From assembly GCF_000703085.1 (NCBI RefSeq), contig NZ_JNLL01000001.1:62001-126000 (forward strand): a stretch of DNA of 64,000 nucleotides, read 5' to 3'. Position 1 is the first letter of the stretch. Each line of letters begins with the position of its first letter. A model generated the notes under the pieces. That model did no database searches, was not told where the DNA came from, and saw only the letters and a list, made by a program, of their open reading frames with translations. The position numbers and the translations under genes are program-made. The stretch comes from Persephonella sp. KM09-Lau-8. Its GTDB lineage: Bacteria > Aquificota > Aquificia > Aquificales > Hydrogenothermaceae. This document shows, in pieces, positions 35,561-46,730 of this stretch.

Positions 35561-36941
35561 AGTGTATGACCTGATAATAATTGGAATGGGGCCTGGGGGT
35601 TATGAAGCAACCCTCACGGCTCTTAGAAAAAAATTAAATATAGCAATAATTGAAAAAGGCAAAATAGGAGGAAACTGTCTTAATAGAGCTTGTATCCCAA
35701 CGAAATACTATCGGGCAGGAGCCCATCAGATAGAAAAAATTCCCCTATTTAATAAATACGGAATTAATATCTCCTCTGATTCAGTTGATTTTTCGCAGGC
35801 AAAAAAAGGCAAAGATGAGGCTATAGGGTTCTTAAGAAAATCCCTATCTCAGCTTTTAAAAGCCAAAAGGGTTCCTGTCTATAAGGGAACAGGCAAAATA
35901 GTAGGTCAAAATCAGGTTCAGATAACCTATGAAGATGGAAAGACGGAAACCATAGAAGGTAAATATATTCTAATAGCTACCGGTTCAATTCCAGTTTCAA
36001 TTGGCGGTCTTATTCCGGATGGAAAGTATGTGATCACGACTGAGGATTATCTGGAAAATATGGAACAGCTTCCTGAAAAACTTCTAATAGTAGGCGGTGG
36101 TGTTGCCGGCTGTGAACTGGCGTATATCTCTGCTAAATATGGAAGTAAAGTAACGATTGTAGAGATAAAAGATAGATTATTGTCTTCAGATATTATTTCT
36201 CCAGATATATCACGACTACTTCAAAGAAAGTTTAAAAAACTGGGAATAGAGTATAAACTGGAAACATCTGTAAAAGACTATAAAATTTCCGGAGATAAAG
36301 TTGTTGTTGATCTTTCAGATGGTTCACAGCTTGAAGTTGACAAAATTTTGCTTTCTGTAGGAAGAAGACCCAATACTTCAGATATAGACAACATAGGAAT
36401 AGAAAAGGATGAAAGAGGATTTATAAAAACTAATTCTTACCTGCAAACAAATTTTGAAAATATTTATGCCTGTGGTGATGTGGTTAATTCACCTATGCTT
36501 GCCCATGTGGCTTCTTATGAAGCAAGGATTGCTTTAAAAAATATGTTTGATAATGAAAAGATAGAAGTTGATTATTCACTTGTTCCATGGTCTATTTTTA
36601 CAGCTTATGAGATTGCCCATGTTGGATTAAGTGAACAGAAAGCGAAAGAAAAAGGCATTGAGGTTATTTCTGGATATTATCCATTTACATATAACGAAAA
36701 AGCTGTTGATGAGCTGGAAACAGATGGATTTGTCAGACTCTTTTTTAACAAAGAAACTAAGCATATTGTTGGTGCGACAGTAGTTGGGATAGAAGCTTCA
36801 GAACTAATACATATTATGGCTTATGCTATAAAAAATCAAATGACTGCAAAAGAGATTCATGATTTTATTTATTTCCATCCCTCCCTCAGTGAGATTTTTC
36901 TGTATGCTACTTATGATATTGTAGTTGGAAAATTATTTTAA
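35535..36941 (+). CDS. dihydrolipoamide dehydrogenase-like flavoprotein
   Basis: A 468-residue pyridine nucleotide-disulfide oxidoreductase. FAD-binding DLIIIGMGPGGYEA; redox disulfide in GGNCLNRACIPTKYY; NAD-binding VGGGVAGCELAYI; FAD-binding YACGDVVNSPMLAH; and the C-terminal dimer region with the active-site HPSLSE (His-x4-Glu). These fit Lpd, the E3 subunit that reoxidises dihydrolipoyl groups of 2-oxoacid dehydrogenase or glycine cleavage complexes (gcvH is at 63397). A GTG at 35562 would give a more usual N-terminus (YDLIIIG) and avoid overlap with the lipoprotein gene, so the true start may be there. Confidence 0.88.
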   Translation: MQITVQDAKVYDLIIIGMGPGGYEATLTALRKKLNIAIIEKGKIGGNCLNRACIPTKYYRAGAHQIEKIPLFNKYGINISSDSVDFSQAKKGKDEAIGFLRKSLSQLLKAKRVPVYKGTGKIVGQNQVQITYEDGKTETIEGKYILIATGSIPVSIGGLIPDGKYVITTEDYLENMEQLPEKLLIVGGGVAGCELAYISAKYGSKVTIVEIKDRLLSSDIISPDISRLLQRKFKKLGIEYKLETSVKDYKISGDKVVVDLSDGSQLEVDKILLSVGRRPNTSDIDNIGIEKDERGFIKTNSYLQTNFENIYACGDVVNSPMLAHVASYEARIALKNMFDNEKIEVDYSLVPWSIFTAYEIAHVGLSEQKAKEKGIEVISGYYPFTYNEKAVDELETDGFVRLFFNKETKHIVGATVVGIEASELIHIMAYAIKNQMTAKEIHDFIYFHPSLSEIFLYATYDIVVGKLF

Positions 36942-37367
36942 TTCAATTACAGGTATCAGCTTTTTATTCATGATTTCAACCAGATGAGTAAATAATTCTT
37001 CTTTGTCTTTTCCATCTTCAGGGTAGCTGGCTATTCCGTGAATTATGTTTTCATCGATGACTTTTTTGATTCTTTCAATAATCTGTTCTACTTCTTTTTT
37101 TCCAGTTTCAGGAAAGAATAAGAACACAAAATCTTCCTCTACCGGAGAGATCACATCTACAGCTCTTATATTGTCTCTTAATATAAAGGCTATATCTATC
37201 TCCTTAAGTTCTTTTCTGTTTTTTCTGAATTTGGTTGCCAGGTCTGGTGCATACAGAAAAGCTATAGAAAATTTGGATTCTTTTCCATATCTAACTATTC
37301 TCCTGATTTCCAGTTCTACCAGAGCTTTGAATACATCAAAATCATAGATATGGTTATTTTCAGACAT
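36933..37367 (-). CDS. degenerate GGDEF-like domain protein
   Basis: A 144-residue cytoplasmic protein consisting of one domain. LRDNIRAVDVISPVEEDFVFLFFPET aligns with the GGDEF region LRxxDxxxRxGGDEFxxLLPET, and IHGIASYPEDGKDKEELFTHLVEIMNKK with the domain's C-terminal part. The GG(D/E)EF loop is VEEDF (76-80), so cyclase activity is not expected; it may bind a nucleotide or act as a protein interaction domain. Its ATG lies within the metK 3' end (8-bp overlap), showing translational coupling, and it converges on the flavoprotein gene with a 9-bp overlap. Confidence 0.65.
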   Translation of the reverse strand: MSENNHIYDFDVFKALVELEIRRIVRYGKESKFSIAFLYAPDLATKFRKNRKELKEIDIAFILRDNIRAVDVISPVEEDFVFLFFPETGKKEVEQIIERIKKVIDENIIHGIASYPEDGKDKEELFTHLVEIMNKKLIPVIELK

Positions 37368-38490
37368 TCTGTAATTCCTCCATTATATTTTTATTTAATA
37401 TTTCCCATGTAAACTCATCCTCTTCCCTGCCAAAATGTCCGTAAGATGCTGTAGTTTTATAAATAGGTTTCCTCAACTTTAGCCTTTCTATAATTCCAGC
37501 TGGAGAAAGGTCAAACAGCTCTTTTATTTTACTGTTTAGTTTTTCAGTGTCTAAATTTGTATCTGTTTTTATATTAAATGAAACAGGATAATCTCCACCT
37601 ATTACATAAACCATTTCCACATTACATTCATTAGCTATACCTGAGGCAACTATATGTTTTGCAATACTTCTTGCCATATACGAGGCTGAGCGGTCTATTT
37701 TTGTAGGGTCTTTACCTGAAAAAGCACTTCCTCCTGAAGCTGCAGCAGTTCCATAAGCATCAGCTATGATTTTCCTGCCTGTTAATCCGGTATCGGCCAT
37801 AGGGCCCCCAATAATGAATCTACCAAGGGGGTTGATCACAATTTTTGTTTTGTTATCTATGTATTGTTGGGGAATAACATGCTTTAACACTTTTTCTTCT
37901 ATAGCTTCTCTTATCTCCAGTTCAGAAACATAGGGTTCATGCTGAACAAGAACAGTAATTGAATCTATGCGAACAGGTTTTCCATTTTCATACTCAACAA
38001 CCACTACAGCTTTTCCATCCGGTCTAAAAAATGGAACTATATCATCTTTCCTGAGCTCATCTATAGTTTTTGTAATATTGTTTGCAATGTTACAGGCGAG
38101 GGGCATATAGTTCTCTGTTTCTGCCGTTGCGTATCCTACTACTATGCAAGTATCTCCTGCTCCTTCAGATGGAACACCAAGGGCTATCTCAGGACTCTGG
38201 TCACTTATAGTGGATATAACCCCTGCTGTGTAACCATCAAACCCGTATTCTGGTTTTGTGTAACCTATTTCAATTAAAGCAGCCCTCGCTATGTTAGGAA
38301 TATCCACATAAGCATCTGTTGATAGTTCACCAGATACATGGACAAGCCCTGTTGTTATAAGCACTTCAATAGAAGCCCGCGTATAAGGGTCTTTAATTAA
38401 GAGCTCGTCTAATATTGCATCTGATATAATATCTGCTGCTTTGTCAGGATGTCCCTGACATACCGATTCAGCACTTTTAATAACTTTCAT
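37360..38490 (-). CDS. metK: S-adenosylmethionine synthase
   Basis: A 376-residue methionine adenosyltransferase making SAM from methionine and ATP. Motifs SAESVCQGHPDKAADIISDAILD, GEGAGDT-like EGAGDTCIVVGYAT, GRFIIGGPMADTGLTGRKI and GGSAFSGKDPTKIDRSASYMAR are all present. The ATG at 38490 is chosen because GAGG lies 6-7 nt upstream and it matches the family N-terminus; an upstream ATG at 38508 would overlap ilvD. It sits 8 bp after ilvD, in an operon with ahcY, so SAM production and SAH removal are co-expressed. Confidence 0.97.
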   Translation of the reverse strand: MKVIKSAESVCQGHPDKAADIISDAILDELLIKDPYTRASIEVLITTGLVHVSGELSTDAYVDIPNIARAALIEIGYTKPEYGFDGYTAGVISTISDQSPEIALGVPSEGAGDTCIVVGYATAETENYMPLACNIANNITKTIDELRKDDIVPFFRPDGKAVVVVEYENGKPVRIDSITVLVQHEPYVSELEIREAIEEKVLKHVIPQQYIDNKTKIVINPLGRFIIGGPMADTGLTGRKIIADAYGTAAASGGSAFSGKDPTKIDRSASYMARSIAKHIVASGIANECNVEMVYVIGGDYPVSFNIKTDTNLDTEKLNSKIKELFDLSPAGIIERLKLRKPIYKTTASYGHFGREEDEFTWEILNKNIMEELQNV

Positions 38491-38498
38491 TTTTTTCC

Positions 38499-40172
38499 TC
38501 AAAGACATTCATCTTCTAATATTGCACCTTTATTGGCAGATGCCACATGTTTAGCGTATCTTCTGAGCCATCTGCTTTTGATTTCTTTTTGTTTTGGCTT
38601 AAATTCCTTCATCCTTCTTTCAAATTCTTCTTCAGAAATTAAAAGCTCTAATTTTCTATTTGGAATATCAATTAAAATCTCATCTCCATCCTGAATTATC
38701 CCAATTGGCCCTCCTGCTGCAGCTTCCGGAGAGATATGTCCTATACAAGCTCCCCTTGTAGCTCCTGAAAATCTTCCATCTGTAATAAGGGAAACTTTAT
38801 CTCCAAGTCCCATGCCCATTATTGCTGAGGTTGGGGAAAGCATTTCTCTCATTCCTGGGCTGCCTTTTGGACCTTCGTATCTGATTACAACAACATTTCC
38901 TTCTTTTACTTTTCCACCGAATATTCCTGATATAGCCTCTTCTTCGCTATCAAAACATACTGCTGTCCCTTTAAAAACCTGCATTGATGGGTCTACAGCA
39001 GCAGCTTTTACAACACTTCCATCTGGGGCAATATTCCCAAATAGTATAGCCAGTCCACCTGTTTCGCTGTAAGGGTTTGTTATTGGTCTTATTACATTTG
39101 GGTCTTTAATTTCTGCGTCTTCAATAACTTCTCCAAGTGTTTTCAGGCTTACTGTTGGTCTATCAAGGTGTAGTAATCCTTTTTTAGATAGTTCTTTTAA
39201 AATAGCTGATATACCACCTGCCCTGTCTAAATCTTCCATATGATACTGGCTTGCAGGTGCAAGTTTACACAATGTTGGTGTTCTTCTTGATATTTCATCT
39301 ATTTTTTCCAGTGGAAACTCAATTCCAGCTTCATAAGCTATCGCAAGAAGGTGTAGAACTGTATTTGAAGAACCTCCCATTGCTATATCAAGGGTAAATG
39401 CGTTTTCTATGGTCTGCTCGTTAACAATGTCCCTGAACTTAAGATCTGCCTTAACTAATTCAAGAATTTGTTTTCCTGCCTGTCTGGCAAGTTCCTGTCT
39501 TCTTGGGTCAATTGCCAGGATTGAACCATTTCCAGGGAGAGCAATCCCCAGAGCTTCTGCCAGACAATTCATAGAGTTTGCCGTAAACATACCTGAGCAG
39601 GAACCACAGGAAGGACATGCATTTTCTTCTATTACTTTAAGTTCTGCTTCTGTCATCTGTCCCTGAGCTACAGCACCAACAGCTTCAAAGGCAGTTGCAA
39701 GGTCTATTGGTCTTCCATCCGGCAAATGACCTGCTGCCATAGGACCACCGCTAACAAATATTACCGGAATGTTCAATCTGGCAGCTGCCATCATCATTCC
39801 AGGGACAATTTTATCGCAGTTTGGTATACATACCAGTGCATCAAGTTTGTGGGCTTCAACAACGGTTTCTATTGCGTCTGCTATAATTTCTCTACTTGGC
39901 AGAGAATAATGCATTCCTGAGTGCCCCATTGCGATACCATCATCAACACCAATCACATTAAACTCAAATGGGACACCTCCGGCTTCTCTTATTGCGTCTT
40001 TAACAATCTGGGCAAATTCTCTCAGATGAACATGCCCGGGAATAATATCTATATAGGAGTTGGCAACTCCAATAAAAGGCTTATTAAAATCCTCTTCTGT
40101 AAGGCCACAGGCTCTTAATAAACTTCTGTGGGGGGCCCTTTCAAAGCCTTTTTTTACAATATCACTTCTCAT
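38499..40172 (-). CDS. ilvD: dihydroxy-acid dehydratase
   Basis: A 557-residue Fe-S dehydratase of branched-chain amino acid synthesis (2,3-dihydroxy-acids to 2-oxoacids). [15 protein letters not shown] and [24 protein letters not shown] carry the cluster cysteines; [18 protein letters not shown] is the C-terminal signature. Normal length. It lies between the DUF465 gene (9 bp upstream) and metK (8 bp downstream). Regulation by branched-chain amino acids is not evident from the sequence. Confidence 0.97.
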   Translation of the reverse strand: MRSDIVKKGFERAPHRSLLRACGLTEEDFNKPFIGVANSYIDIIPGHVHLREFAQIVKDAIREAGGVPFEFNVIGVDDGIAMGHSGMHYSLPSREIIADAIETVVEAHKLDALVCIPNCDKIVPGMMMAAARLNIPVIFVSGGPMAAGHLPDGRPIDLATAFEAVGAVAQGQMTEAELKVIEENACPSCGSCSGMFTANSMNCLAEALGIALPGNGSILAIDPRRQELARQAGKQILELVKADLKFRDIVNEQTIENAFTLDIAMGGSSNTVLHLLAIAYEAGIEFPLEKIDEISRRTPTLCKLAPASQYHMEDLDRAGGISAILKELSKKGLLHLDRPTVSLKTLGEVIEDAEIKDPNVIRPITNPYSETGGLAILFGNIAPDGSVVKAAAVDPSMQVFKGTAVCFDSEEEAISGIFGGKVKEGNVVVIRYEGPKGSPGMREMLSPTSAIMGMGLGDKVSLITDGRFSGATRGACIGHISPEAAAGGPIGIIQDGDEILIDIPNRKLELLISEEEFERRMKEFKPKQKEIKSRWLRRYAKHVASANKGAILEDECL

Positions 40173-40181
40173 TCTTTACCT

Positions 40182-40409
40182 CTACTGATTTTTTTCTAAG
40201 AATTCTTTTATTCTTTGTTCCATAAGATCTTTTAAATAAAGTTTTCTTCTTTTAAGTCTTTCTTCTTCTGCTTCAAGTTCAGGGTCAGGGGGATAATGTT
40301 TTTCTAATTTATGGACTTTCCATTTTAGTTCTTCTCTTTCTTCATGCCATTTTCTAAATTCTTCATCAGTTTCAAGTAAGATTTTGATAACTTCTTCCCT
40401 TGTCATCAT
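40182..40409 (-). CDS. small coiled-coil protein of the DUF465/YdcH type
   Basis: A 75-residue helical, highly charged protein. The pattern FRKWHEEREELKWKVHKLEK...LKRRKLYLKDLMEQRI resembles DUF465 (YdcH) proteins, two-helix coiled coils of unknown function. Two ATGs stand in tandem; the second (40406) is better spaced from GGAGG. The gene is 9 bp from both neighbours within the ahcY-ilvD-metK operon. Confidence 0.6.
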   Translation of the reverse strand: MMTREEVIKILLETDEEFRKWHEEREELKWKVHKLEKHYPPDPELEAEEERLKRRKLYLKDLMEQRIKEFLEKNQ

Positions 40410-40418
40410 TATCCTCCT

Positions 40419-40772
40419 TTATTTTGACAATAGTTTTTCATTATGTATTTTTTCTTTTAAGAACTCTTTCCCCACATGCCATATAATAGCTCCTTTAAGG
40501 GCAAATTCTAAAAAATCCAGATTAACCCTCTGGAAATCAACTAAATCTACAATCCGTGCTGTATCAACCCAGTAATTTAGATTTTCTTTTAGATTTAAAA
40601 AAATCTTATCATCTCTTTCTTCAGTATAAAAAAGTCCGATATCAATATCAGAATATCTGGAACCTTTATCTAATGCTGAGGAACCGAACAATATAACACA
40701 TACTTTATCCTTATCTAAAAGTTTGAATATCTCATCTAAAATCTGCTGTTTTATTTCTGGTTTGACATTCAT
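40419..40772 (-). CDS. MntA-like minimal nucleotidyltransferase without an adjacent HEPN partner
   Basis: A 117-residue DNA polymerase beta-type nucleotidyltransferase. FGSSALDKGSRYSDIDIGL contains GSx10DxD (Gly30-Ser31, Asp42, Asp44), the minimal NTase metal-binding motif seen in MntA antitoxins that AMPylate HepT toxins. The ahcY stop is 1 bp upstream and the DUF465 gene 9 bp downstream; neither is a HEPN protein, so it is an orphan here. It may serve a HEPN protein elsewhere or the pair may have lost its toxin. Confidence 0.78.
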   Translation of the reverse strand: MNVKPEIKQQILDEIFKLLDKDKVCVILFGSSALDKGSRYSDIDIGLFYTEERDDKIFLNLKENLNYWVDTARIVDLVDFQRVNLDFLEFALKGAIIWHVGKEFLKEKIHNEKLLSK

Positions 40773-40773
40773 A

Positions 40774-42102
<1,329 letters not shown>

Positions 42103-42134
42103 CTATAGACAATAATAAAAACAGGGAGAATATA

Positions 42135-43565
42135 ATGGGAGAGTTTGAACCGGTAATTGGTCTTGAAGTTCACGTTCAGATGGCAACCCAGACCAAATGT
42201 TTTTGCTCCTGTAAAGTTGAGTATGGAGCCGAGCCTAACACAAACGTATGTCCGGTATGTTTAGGAATGCCCGGTAGCTTACCTGTTTTAAATAAAAGAG
42301 CCCTTGAGTATGCAATAAAAGCGTCCCTTGCTTTAAACTGCAAAGTTCATGAACTTTCTGTATTTGCAAGGAAAAACTATTTCTACCCAGACCTGCCAAA
42401 AGGATATCAGATTTCCCAGTATGATAAACCCCTTGCGACAGATGGTTATATAGACATAAAGGTTGATGGAAAAACAGAAAGAATTAGAATTCACAGGCTT
42501 CACATGGAGGAGGATGCAGGAAAAACAATACATGAAGGGAAATACTCCTATGTAGATTTAAACAGGGCAGGAACACCTCTTATGGAAATTGTTTCTGAGC
42601 CGGATATCCGTTCTGCTGTAGGTGCAAGGCTTTATCTGGAAAAACTGAGAAACATAATGAGATATATTGGCGTGTCTGATGCAGATATGGAAAAGGGACA
42701 GCTTAGATGTGATGTAAATATTTCTCTCAGGCCTAAAGGTGAAGAAAAATTTGGAACAAAGGTTGAAATAAAAAATATAAACTCCTTTAGATTTGTCCAG
42801 AAGGCTATTGAGTATGAAATAGAAAGACAGGCAAAAATCCTGAAAAAAGGCGGTGAAATAGTTCAGGAAACAAGGCTTTTTGATGAAAAAACAGGTAAAA
42901 CATTCACAATGAGAACAAAAGAAGAAGCCCATGACTACAGATACTTTCCTGACCCAGACCTTATACCTGTAAGAATAACAGCAGCTTTTATAAATCAGAT
43001 TAAAGAAAGCCTTCCGGAACTACCGGATGAAAAAGAAAAAAGATATGTTCAGGAGCTTAAGCTGACTGAATATGATGCAGAAGTTCTGGTGGCCGATAAA
43101 GACAGAGCGATTTTCTTTGAAAAGGCAGTTGAAGCCTATTCAAAAAATCCAAAGGCAATAGCAAACTGGATTATCAATGAGCTTTTAGGAAAGCTAAATG
43201 AAGAGGGACTTGATATAACGGAAAGCCCTGTAAAACCTGAGCATATTGCCCAGATTGTTGAGCTTATAGACAGTGGAGCAATATCATCTAAGATAGCAAA
43301 AGAGGTTTTTGAAGAGGTATTCAAAACAGGCAAAGAGCCTAAACAGATTGTTGAGGAAAAAGGACTTAAACAGGTATCTGACGAAGGAGAAATAAGAAAA
43401 ATTATTGAGGAAATTCTTGCAAATCACCCTGCAGAAGTTGAGAAGTATAAAGCCGGAAATACAAAGCTAATGGGATTTTTTGTTGGACAGGTAATGAAAG
43501 CAACAAAAGGTAAAGCCAATCCAAAAATTGTAAATAAAATACTATCCCAGCTATTAAATGGATAA
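42135..43565 (+). CDS. gatB: aspartyl/glutamyl-tRNA(Asn/Gln) amidotransferase subunit B
   Basis: A 476-residue GatB that recognises misacylated Glu-tRNA(Gln) or Asp-tRNA(Asn) and phosphorylates the acyl group before amidation by Gat[40 protein letters not shown] and [23 protein letters not shown] are diagnostic; the C-terminal YqeY-like tail (about 325-476) binds tRNA. ATG follows AGGGAGAA. The downstream DUF815 gene overlaps it by 8 bp. gatA and gatC are elsewhere. Confidence 0.97.
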   Translation: MGEFEPVIGLEVHVQMATQTKCFCSCKVEYGAEPNTNVCPVCLGMPGSLPVLNKRALEYAIKASLALNCKVHELSVFARKNYFYPDLPKGYQISQYDKPLATDGYIDIKVDGKTERIRIHRLHMEEDAGKTIHEGKYSYVDLNRAGTPLMEIVSEPDIRSAVGARLYLEKLRNIMRYIGVSDADMEKGQLRCDVNISLRPKGEEKFGTKVEIKNINSFRFVQKAIEYEIERQAKILKKGGEIVQETRLFDEKTGKTFTMRTKEEAHDYRYFPDPDLIPVRITAAFINQIKESLPELPDEKEKRYVQELKLTEYDAEVLVADKDRAIFFEKAVEAYSKNPKAIANWIINELLGKLNEEGLDITESPVKPEHIAQIVELIDSGAISSKIAKEVFEEVFKTGKEPKQIVEEKGLKQVSDEGEIRKIIEEILANHPAEVEKYKAGNTKLMGFFVGQVMKATKGKANPKIVNKILSQLLNG

Positions 43566-44373
43566 GATAGACACCCAGCTATTAAACAGAGTTTTATCAA
43601 AGATTGATAAACTGATTGGCTCAGAAGATTTAAAAGCAAACTTCAGGGAGGCAGATGCCTTCCTTTTTCATAACAACTCTTTAACTCCTGTAAAAAATTA
43701 TTCAAAAGTTGATATAAACTCCCTTATAGGCATTGATTACCAGAAAGAAAAACTTTTAAAGAATACCCAAAAATTTGTTGAAGGTAGTCTGGCAAACCAC
43801 GCAGTTTTATGGGGAGAAAGGGGAACAGGCAAATCCTCACTTGTGAAAGCAATGCTTCCATTGTTTGTAGACAAAGGTCTAAAACTAATACAGGTTCTAA
43901 AAGAAGATATCCTGAATATCTTTAAACTTTATAATCTAATCCATCAAAACCCAGAATTTAGATTTATTATTTTCATAGATGACCTTTCCTTTGAAGAACA
44001 GGAAAAGGATTACAAGGAGTTCAAAACTATAATAGACGGTGGGATATACGAAATTCCTGAAAATCTGCTTTTTTATGTAACATCTAATAAGAAAAATCTT
44101 ATTCCTATTAAGTTTTCTGACAGAGCTTTGGATGAGTATTCCAGAACATCAGACATCCTTGAAGAAAAGTTGTCCCTAATTGATAGATTTGGTCTAAGAC
44201 TTGGATTTTATAAATTTGATAAAAGAACATATCTGAGTATTGTTGAGTTTTATGCTGAAAGATTTGGGATTAATATGGAAAAAGAAAAATTACACAGGCT
44301 TGCAATGGAGTATGCCACTGAGGCAGGAAGCCTCAGCGGTAGAACGGCTCTTAATTTTATAAAAAGTCTTTAA
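43558..44373 (+). CDS. DUF815 family AAA+ ATPase
   Basis: A 271-residue cytoplasmic ATPase. Walker A is GERGTGKSS, Walker [12 protein letters not shown], followed by the DUF815-typical [11 protein letters not shown] and NKKNLIP, and the sensor 2-like end [20 protein letters not shown]815 proteins resemble AAA+ remodelling ATPases but have no settled function. The ATG overlaps the gatB end, so the two are co-translated. The gene ends exactly where convergent fabI ends, with no terminator hairpin seen. Confidence 0.85.
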   Translation: MDKIDTQLLNRVLSKIDKLIGSEDLKANFREADAFLFHNNSLTPVKNYSKVDINSLIGIDYQKEKLLKNTQKFVEGSLANHAVLWGERGTGKSSLVKAMLPLFVDKGLKLIQVLKEDILNIFKLYNLIHQNPEFRFIIFIDDLSFEEQEKDYKEFKTIIDGGIYEIPENLLFYVTSNKKNLIPIKFSDRALDEYSRTSDILEEKLSLIDRFGLRLGFYKFDKRTYLSIVEFYAERFGINMEKEKLHRLAMEYATEAGSLSGRTALNFIKSL

Positions 44374-45144
44374 TCACATTCCAATTATGTTATAACCAGC
44401 ATCAACATAAAGAATTTCCCCTGTTATACCAGATGCAAGGTTGCTGCACAGGAAAAGAGCTGCGTTTCCGACCTCATCAATTGTGACAGTTCTCTGGAGG
44501 GGAGCCCTTTCTGCTGCTATCCTTTGTATTTCAGAAAACTGGGAAATTCCTGAGGCGGCAAGGGTTTTGATAGGACCTGCAGATATAGCGTTTACCCTGA
44601 TGTTTTTTAATTTTCCTAAATCCCTTGCAAGATACTTTACAGAAGCTTCTAATGCTGCTTTTGCAACACCCATAACATTGTAGTTATAAACTACTTTTTC
44701 TGCTCCATAATAAGAAAGTGTAAGGAGATTACCTCCTTCATTAAACATATCCATAAATTCCCTTGCAATTGCAGTAAAAGAGTAAACGCTTATATCCATA
44801 GCCTCAAGGAATGATTTTCTGTCTACTTTGTAGTAATAATCCTTTAAAAATTCTTTGTTTGCATAGGCTATTGAGTGGACAATAATATCAATTGTTCCCC
44901 ATTTTTCCCTGACAGTTTCAGCGAGATTTTTGATATCTTCGTCTGAGGAAACATCACATTTTGTTATAATTTCAGCTCCAAACTCTTCTGCTATAGGCCT
45001 AACCCTTTTTTCAATTTTTTCATTCAGATAATTAAATCCTAAGATTGCCCCCTCTCTGTGAAATGCCTTTGCAATTCCGTAGGCAATACTTTTATTGTTT
45101 GCCACCCCCAGAATGAGAGCCTTTTTTCCTTCTAATAATCCCAT
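44374..45144 (-). CDS. fabI: enoyl-[acyl-carrier-protein] reductase (NADH) FabI
   Basis: A 256-residue short-chain dehydrogenase of fatty acid elongation. N-terminal GVANNKSIAYGIAKAF is the FabI-type nucleotide-binding signature (FabI rather than FabK/FabL), and the catalytic Tyr/Lys lie in YYGAEKVVYNYNVMGVAKAALE. The C-terminal GITGEILYVDAGYNIIGM is typical. It is 9 bp from mtnD, suggesting one transcript with the methionine-salvage genes mtnB-mtnD-fabI. Confidence 0.95.
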   Translation of the reverse strand: MGLLEGKKALILGVANNKSIAYGIAKAFHREGAILGFNYLNEKIEKRVRPIAEEFGAEIITKCDVSSDEDIKNLAETVREKWGTIDIIVHSIAYANKEFLKDYYYKVDRKSFLEAMDISVYSFTAIAREFMDMFNEGGNLLTLSYYGAEKVVYNYNVMGVAKAALEASVKYLARDLGKLKNIRVNAISAGPIKTLAASGISQFSEIQRIAAERAPLQRTVTIDEVGNAALFLCSNLASGITGEILYVDAGYNIIGM

Positions 45145-45153
45145 CTATACCTC

Positions 45154-45702
45154 CTAATCATTCATTGTTGCTTTTTCATTCTCATTGTATATCGCTTCCC
45201 AGCCGGCAGGTGTTTTGAATACTCTGATACATTTGATTTTTCTTTGTTCATCAAGTTCAAACCAGTGTCTTGCACCTGCAGGAACAACGATTAGATCTCC
45301 GGGGCCTACATGTATTTCAACAACCTTTCCTTCAATCTTTACAGGAAATATCCCGCTTCCATCAACAACAAATCTGACCTCATCATCAACGTGGTGGTGT
45401 TCCCTTTTGAATTTTGCCATTAAATCATCAAGATTTGGGGTTTTTTCAGAAAGAACAACAATATCCTCTGTTATGTATCCTTTTTCTTTTTTGAGTTTTT
45501 CAAGCTCTTCTTTGTAGGCGTCTATGATTTTCTGTTGTTGTTCAGGTGTTAGTTCATAATTTTCCCTAAGCTCTGGGGATAATCTTTCTACTCCCCATCT
45601 TTCATAGGTAATACCGTATTTGCCAAGGAATTCCTTTACAGCTTCTACACCTTCTATTGTTTCCCCTGTATCTCTAAAAACTATTTTTGGCATTCTACTC
45701 AC
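45154..45702 (-). CDS. mtnD: acireductone dioxygenase
   Basis: A 182-residue cupin that oxidises the acireductone of the methionine salvage pathway to the methionine precursor 2-oxo-4-methylthiobutanoate (Fe form) or to off-pathway products (Ni form). Metal ligands are in EHHHVDDEVRFVV and ARHWFELD. It starts 3 bp after mtnB. The pathway recycles methylthioadenosine, which SpeE and BpsA release. Other mtn genes are not in the window. Confidence 0.95.
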   Translation of the reverse strand: MSRMPKIVFRDTGETIEGVEAVKEFLGKYGITYERWGVERLSPELRENYELTPEQQQKIIDAYKEELEKLKKEKGYITEDIVVLSEKTPNLDDLMAKFKREHHHVDDEVRFVVDGSGIFPVKIEGKVVEIHVGPGDLIVVPAGARHWFELDEQRKIKCIRVFKTPAGWEAIYNENEKATMND

Positions 45703-45705
45703 CTC

Positions 45706-46347
45706 CTATAATTTTTTGCCGGTAAAAAGCATCATATCTTTCATGTATTCAAACATAAATTCAAATGCTTCTATATGTCTTTTTGCTTCAAACTCATTTC
45801 TACCCCATGCATAAATTCCATGATTTCTAATCAGTAATCCGGGAACTTCCGGATTGATAGCCTTTCCTGCTTCTTCTGCCAGTTTGTCTAAATCAAACCA
45901 GTTTTCTATGATAGGGACTTTAACAAAGGCATCTTCTTTCCAGATGTCCAGTGCTTTTATCATTTCCATATCCTTTAAAGGAACAAATCCATCCTCAAAA
46001 TATACCTGAGAAACAAAATTGTTATTTACTGTATGAATATGAATAACGCAGCCTGCGTCTGTTTTCTGGTATATCTGGGAGTGGATTTTTGTTTCTGCTG
46101 ACGGTTTTAGTCTTGTTTTTTCTATAGGTTTTGCATCTTTGTCAACAAAAATAACATCTTCATGGGTAACTGTGCCTTTGTCCTTTCCGCTGCTGGTGAT
46201 TGCAAAATAAAGAGGGGCATCATGAAGTTTATAAGAAAGGTTTCCACTTGTTGCAGGAAACCAGCCTCTATTGTAGAGCTTTACTTTTATCTCATTTAGA
46301 ATATTTACTGCCTTTTGCTTTTCTTCCTGATAAAGTCTGTAAGGCAT
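45706..46347 (-). CDS. mtnB: methylthioribulose-1-phosphate dehydratase
   Basis: A 213-residue class II aldolase-fold enzyme. GWFPATSGNLSYKL is the substrate/phosphate loop, with zinc-binding histidines in HIHTVNNNF and RNHGIYAWG. It dehydrates MTRu-1-P in methionine salvage; with mtnD it forms a two-step part of the route. Length fits. First gene of mtnB-mtnD-fabI, divergent from a small unknown gene. Confidence 0.92.
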   Translation of the reverse strand: MPYRLYQEEKQKAVNILNEIKVKLYNRGWFPATSGNLSYKLHDAPLYFAITSSGKDKGTVTHEDVIFVDKDAKPIEKTRLKPSAETKIHSQIYQKTDAGCVIHIHTVNNNFVSQVYFEDGFVPLKDMEMIKALDIWKEDAFVKVPIIENWFDLDKLAEEAGKAINPEVPGLLIRNHGIYAWGRNEFEAKRHIEAFEFMFEYMKDMMLFTGKKL

Positions 46348-46442
46348 ATAACCTCCGGAAAAACTGAGATTAATTTCATTAATTTTATCAAATTTGGTGT
46401 TAAAATTTTTTCCCTGCTTAAAAATTTTTCAAGGAGTTAGTT

Positions 46443-46730
46443 GTGGAAGGAAAGGAGCTTTATGGAACATTAACTATGTATGGTGACCCTCAACAAGAGG
46501 TTGTGGATGAACTGAGACTGGCAATTCATGATAAGGATGGAAATCTTGTTTTTGCTACTTATTGGGAAACAGCAGTTATGGAAAAGGATGAAATTATAAA
46601 ATCAATAAATGTTTTGTGTAGTCAGTATGGTATAAAAGAGCTTCACACAATAGAGGATATTCTTCCTCCTGAATTTGAGGTTGTTGATGGAAAACAGATG
46701 AGGGTTTTCAGGACAAAAATTTTCAAGTAG
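46443..46730 (+). CDS. small conserved-looking protein of unknown function
   Basis: A 95-residue cytoplasmic protein with an alpha/beta pattern (LYGTLTMYGDPQQEVVDELRLAIHDKDGNLVFATYWETAV) and a single Cys. GTG start at 46443 behind AAGGAGTTAGTT. No family recognised. It is divergent from mtnB and converges with bioC (8-bp overlap of ends), so it is transcribed on its own. Confidence 0.65.
   Translation: MEGKELYGTLTMYGDPQQEVVDELRLAIHDKDGNLVFATYWETAVMEKDEIIKSINVLCSQYGIKELHTIEDILPPEFEVVDGKQMRVFRTKIFK

Noticed and set aside
38491..38508. Upstream ATG at 38508 as the metK start
   Set aside because: It overlaps the ilvD stop, has no ribosome binding site and adds residues outside the family N-terminus; ATG 38490 has GAGG at the right distance.
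37360..40172. SAM or branched-chain amino acid riboswitch/attenuator near metK and ilvD
   Set aside because: The genes are only 8-9 bp apart within an operon, leaving no room for such a leader.
43558..44373. DUF815 ATPase as a defence-system component
   Set aside because: It is coupled to gatB and has no defence genes nearby; the CRISPR array is over 3 kb away beyond fabI, mtn genes and bioC.
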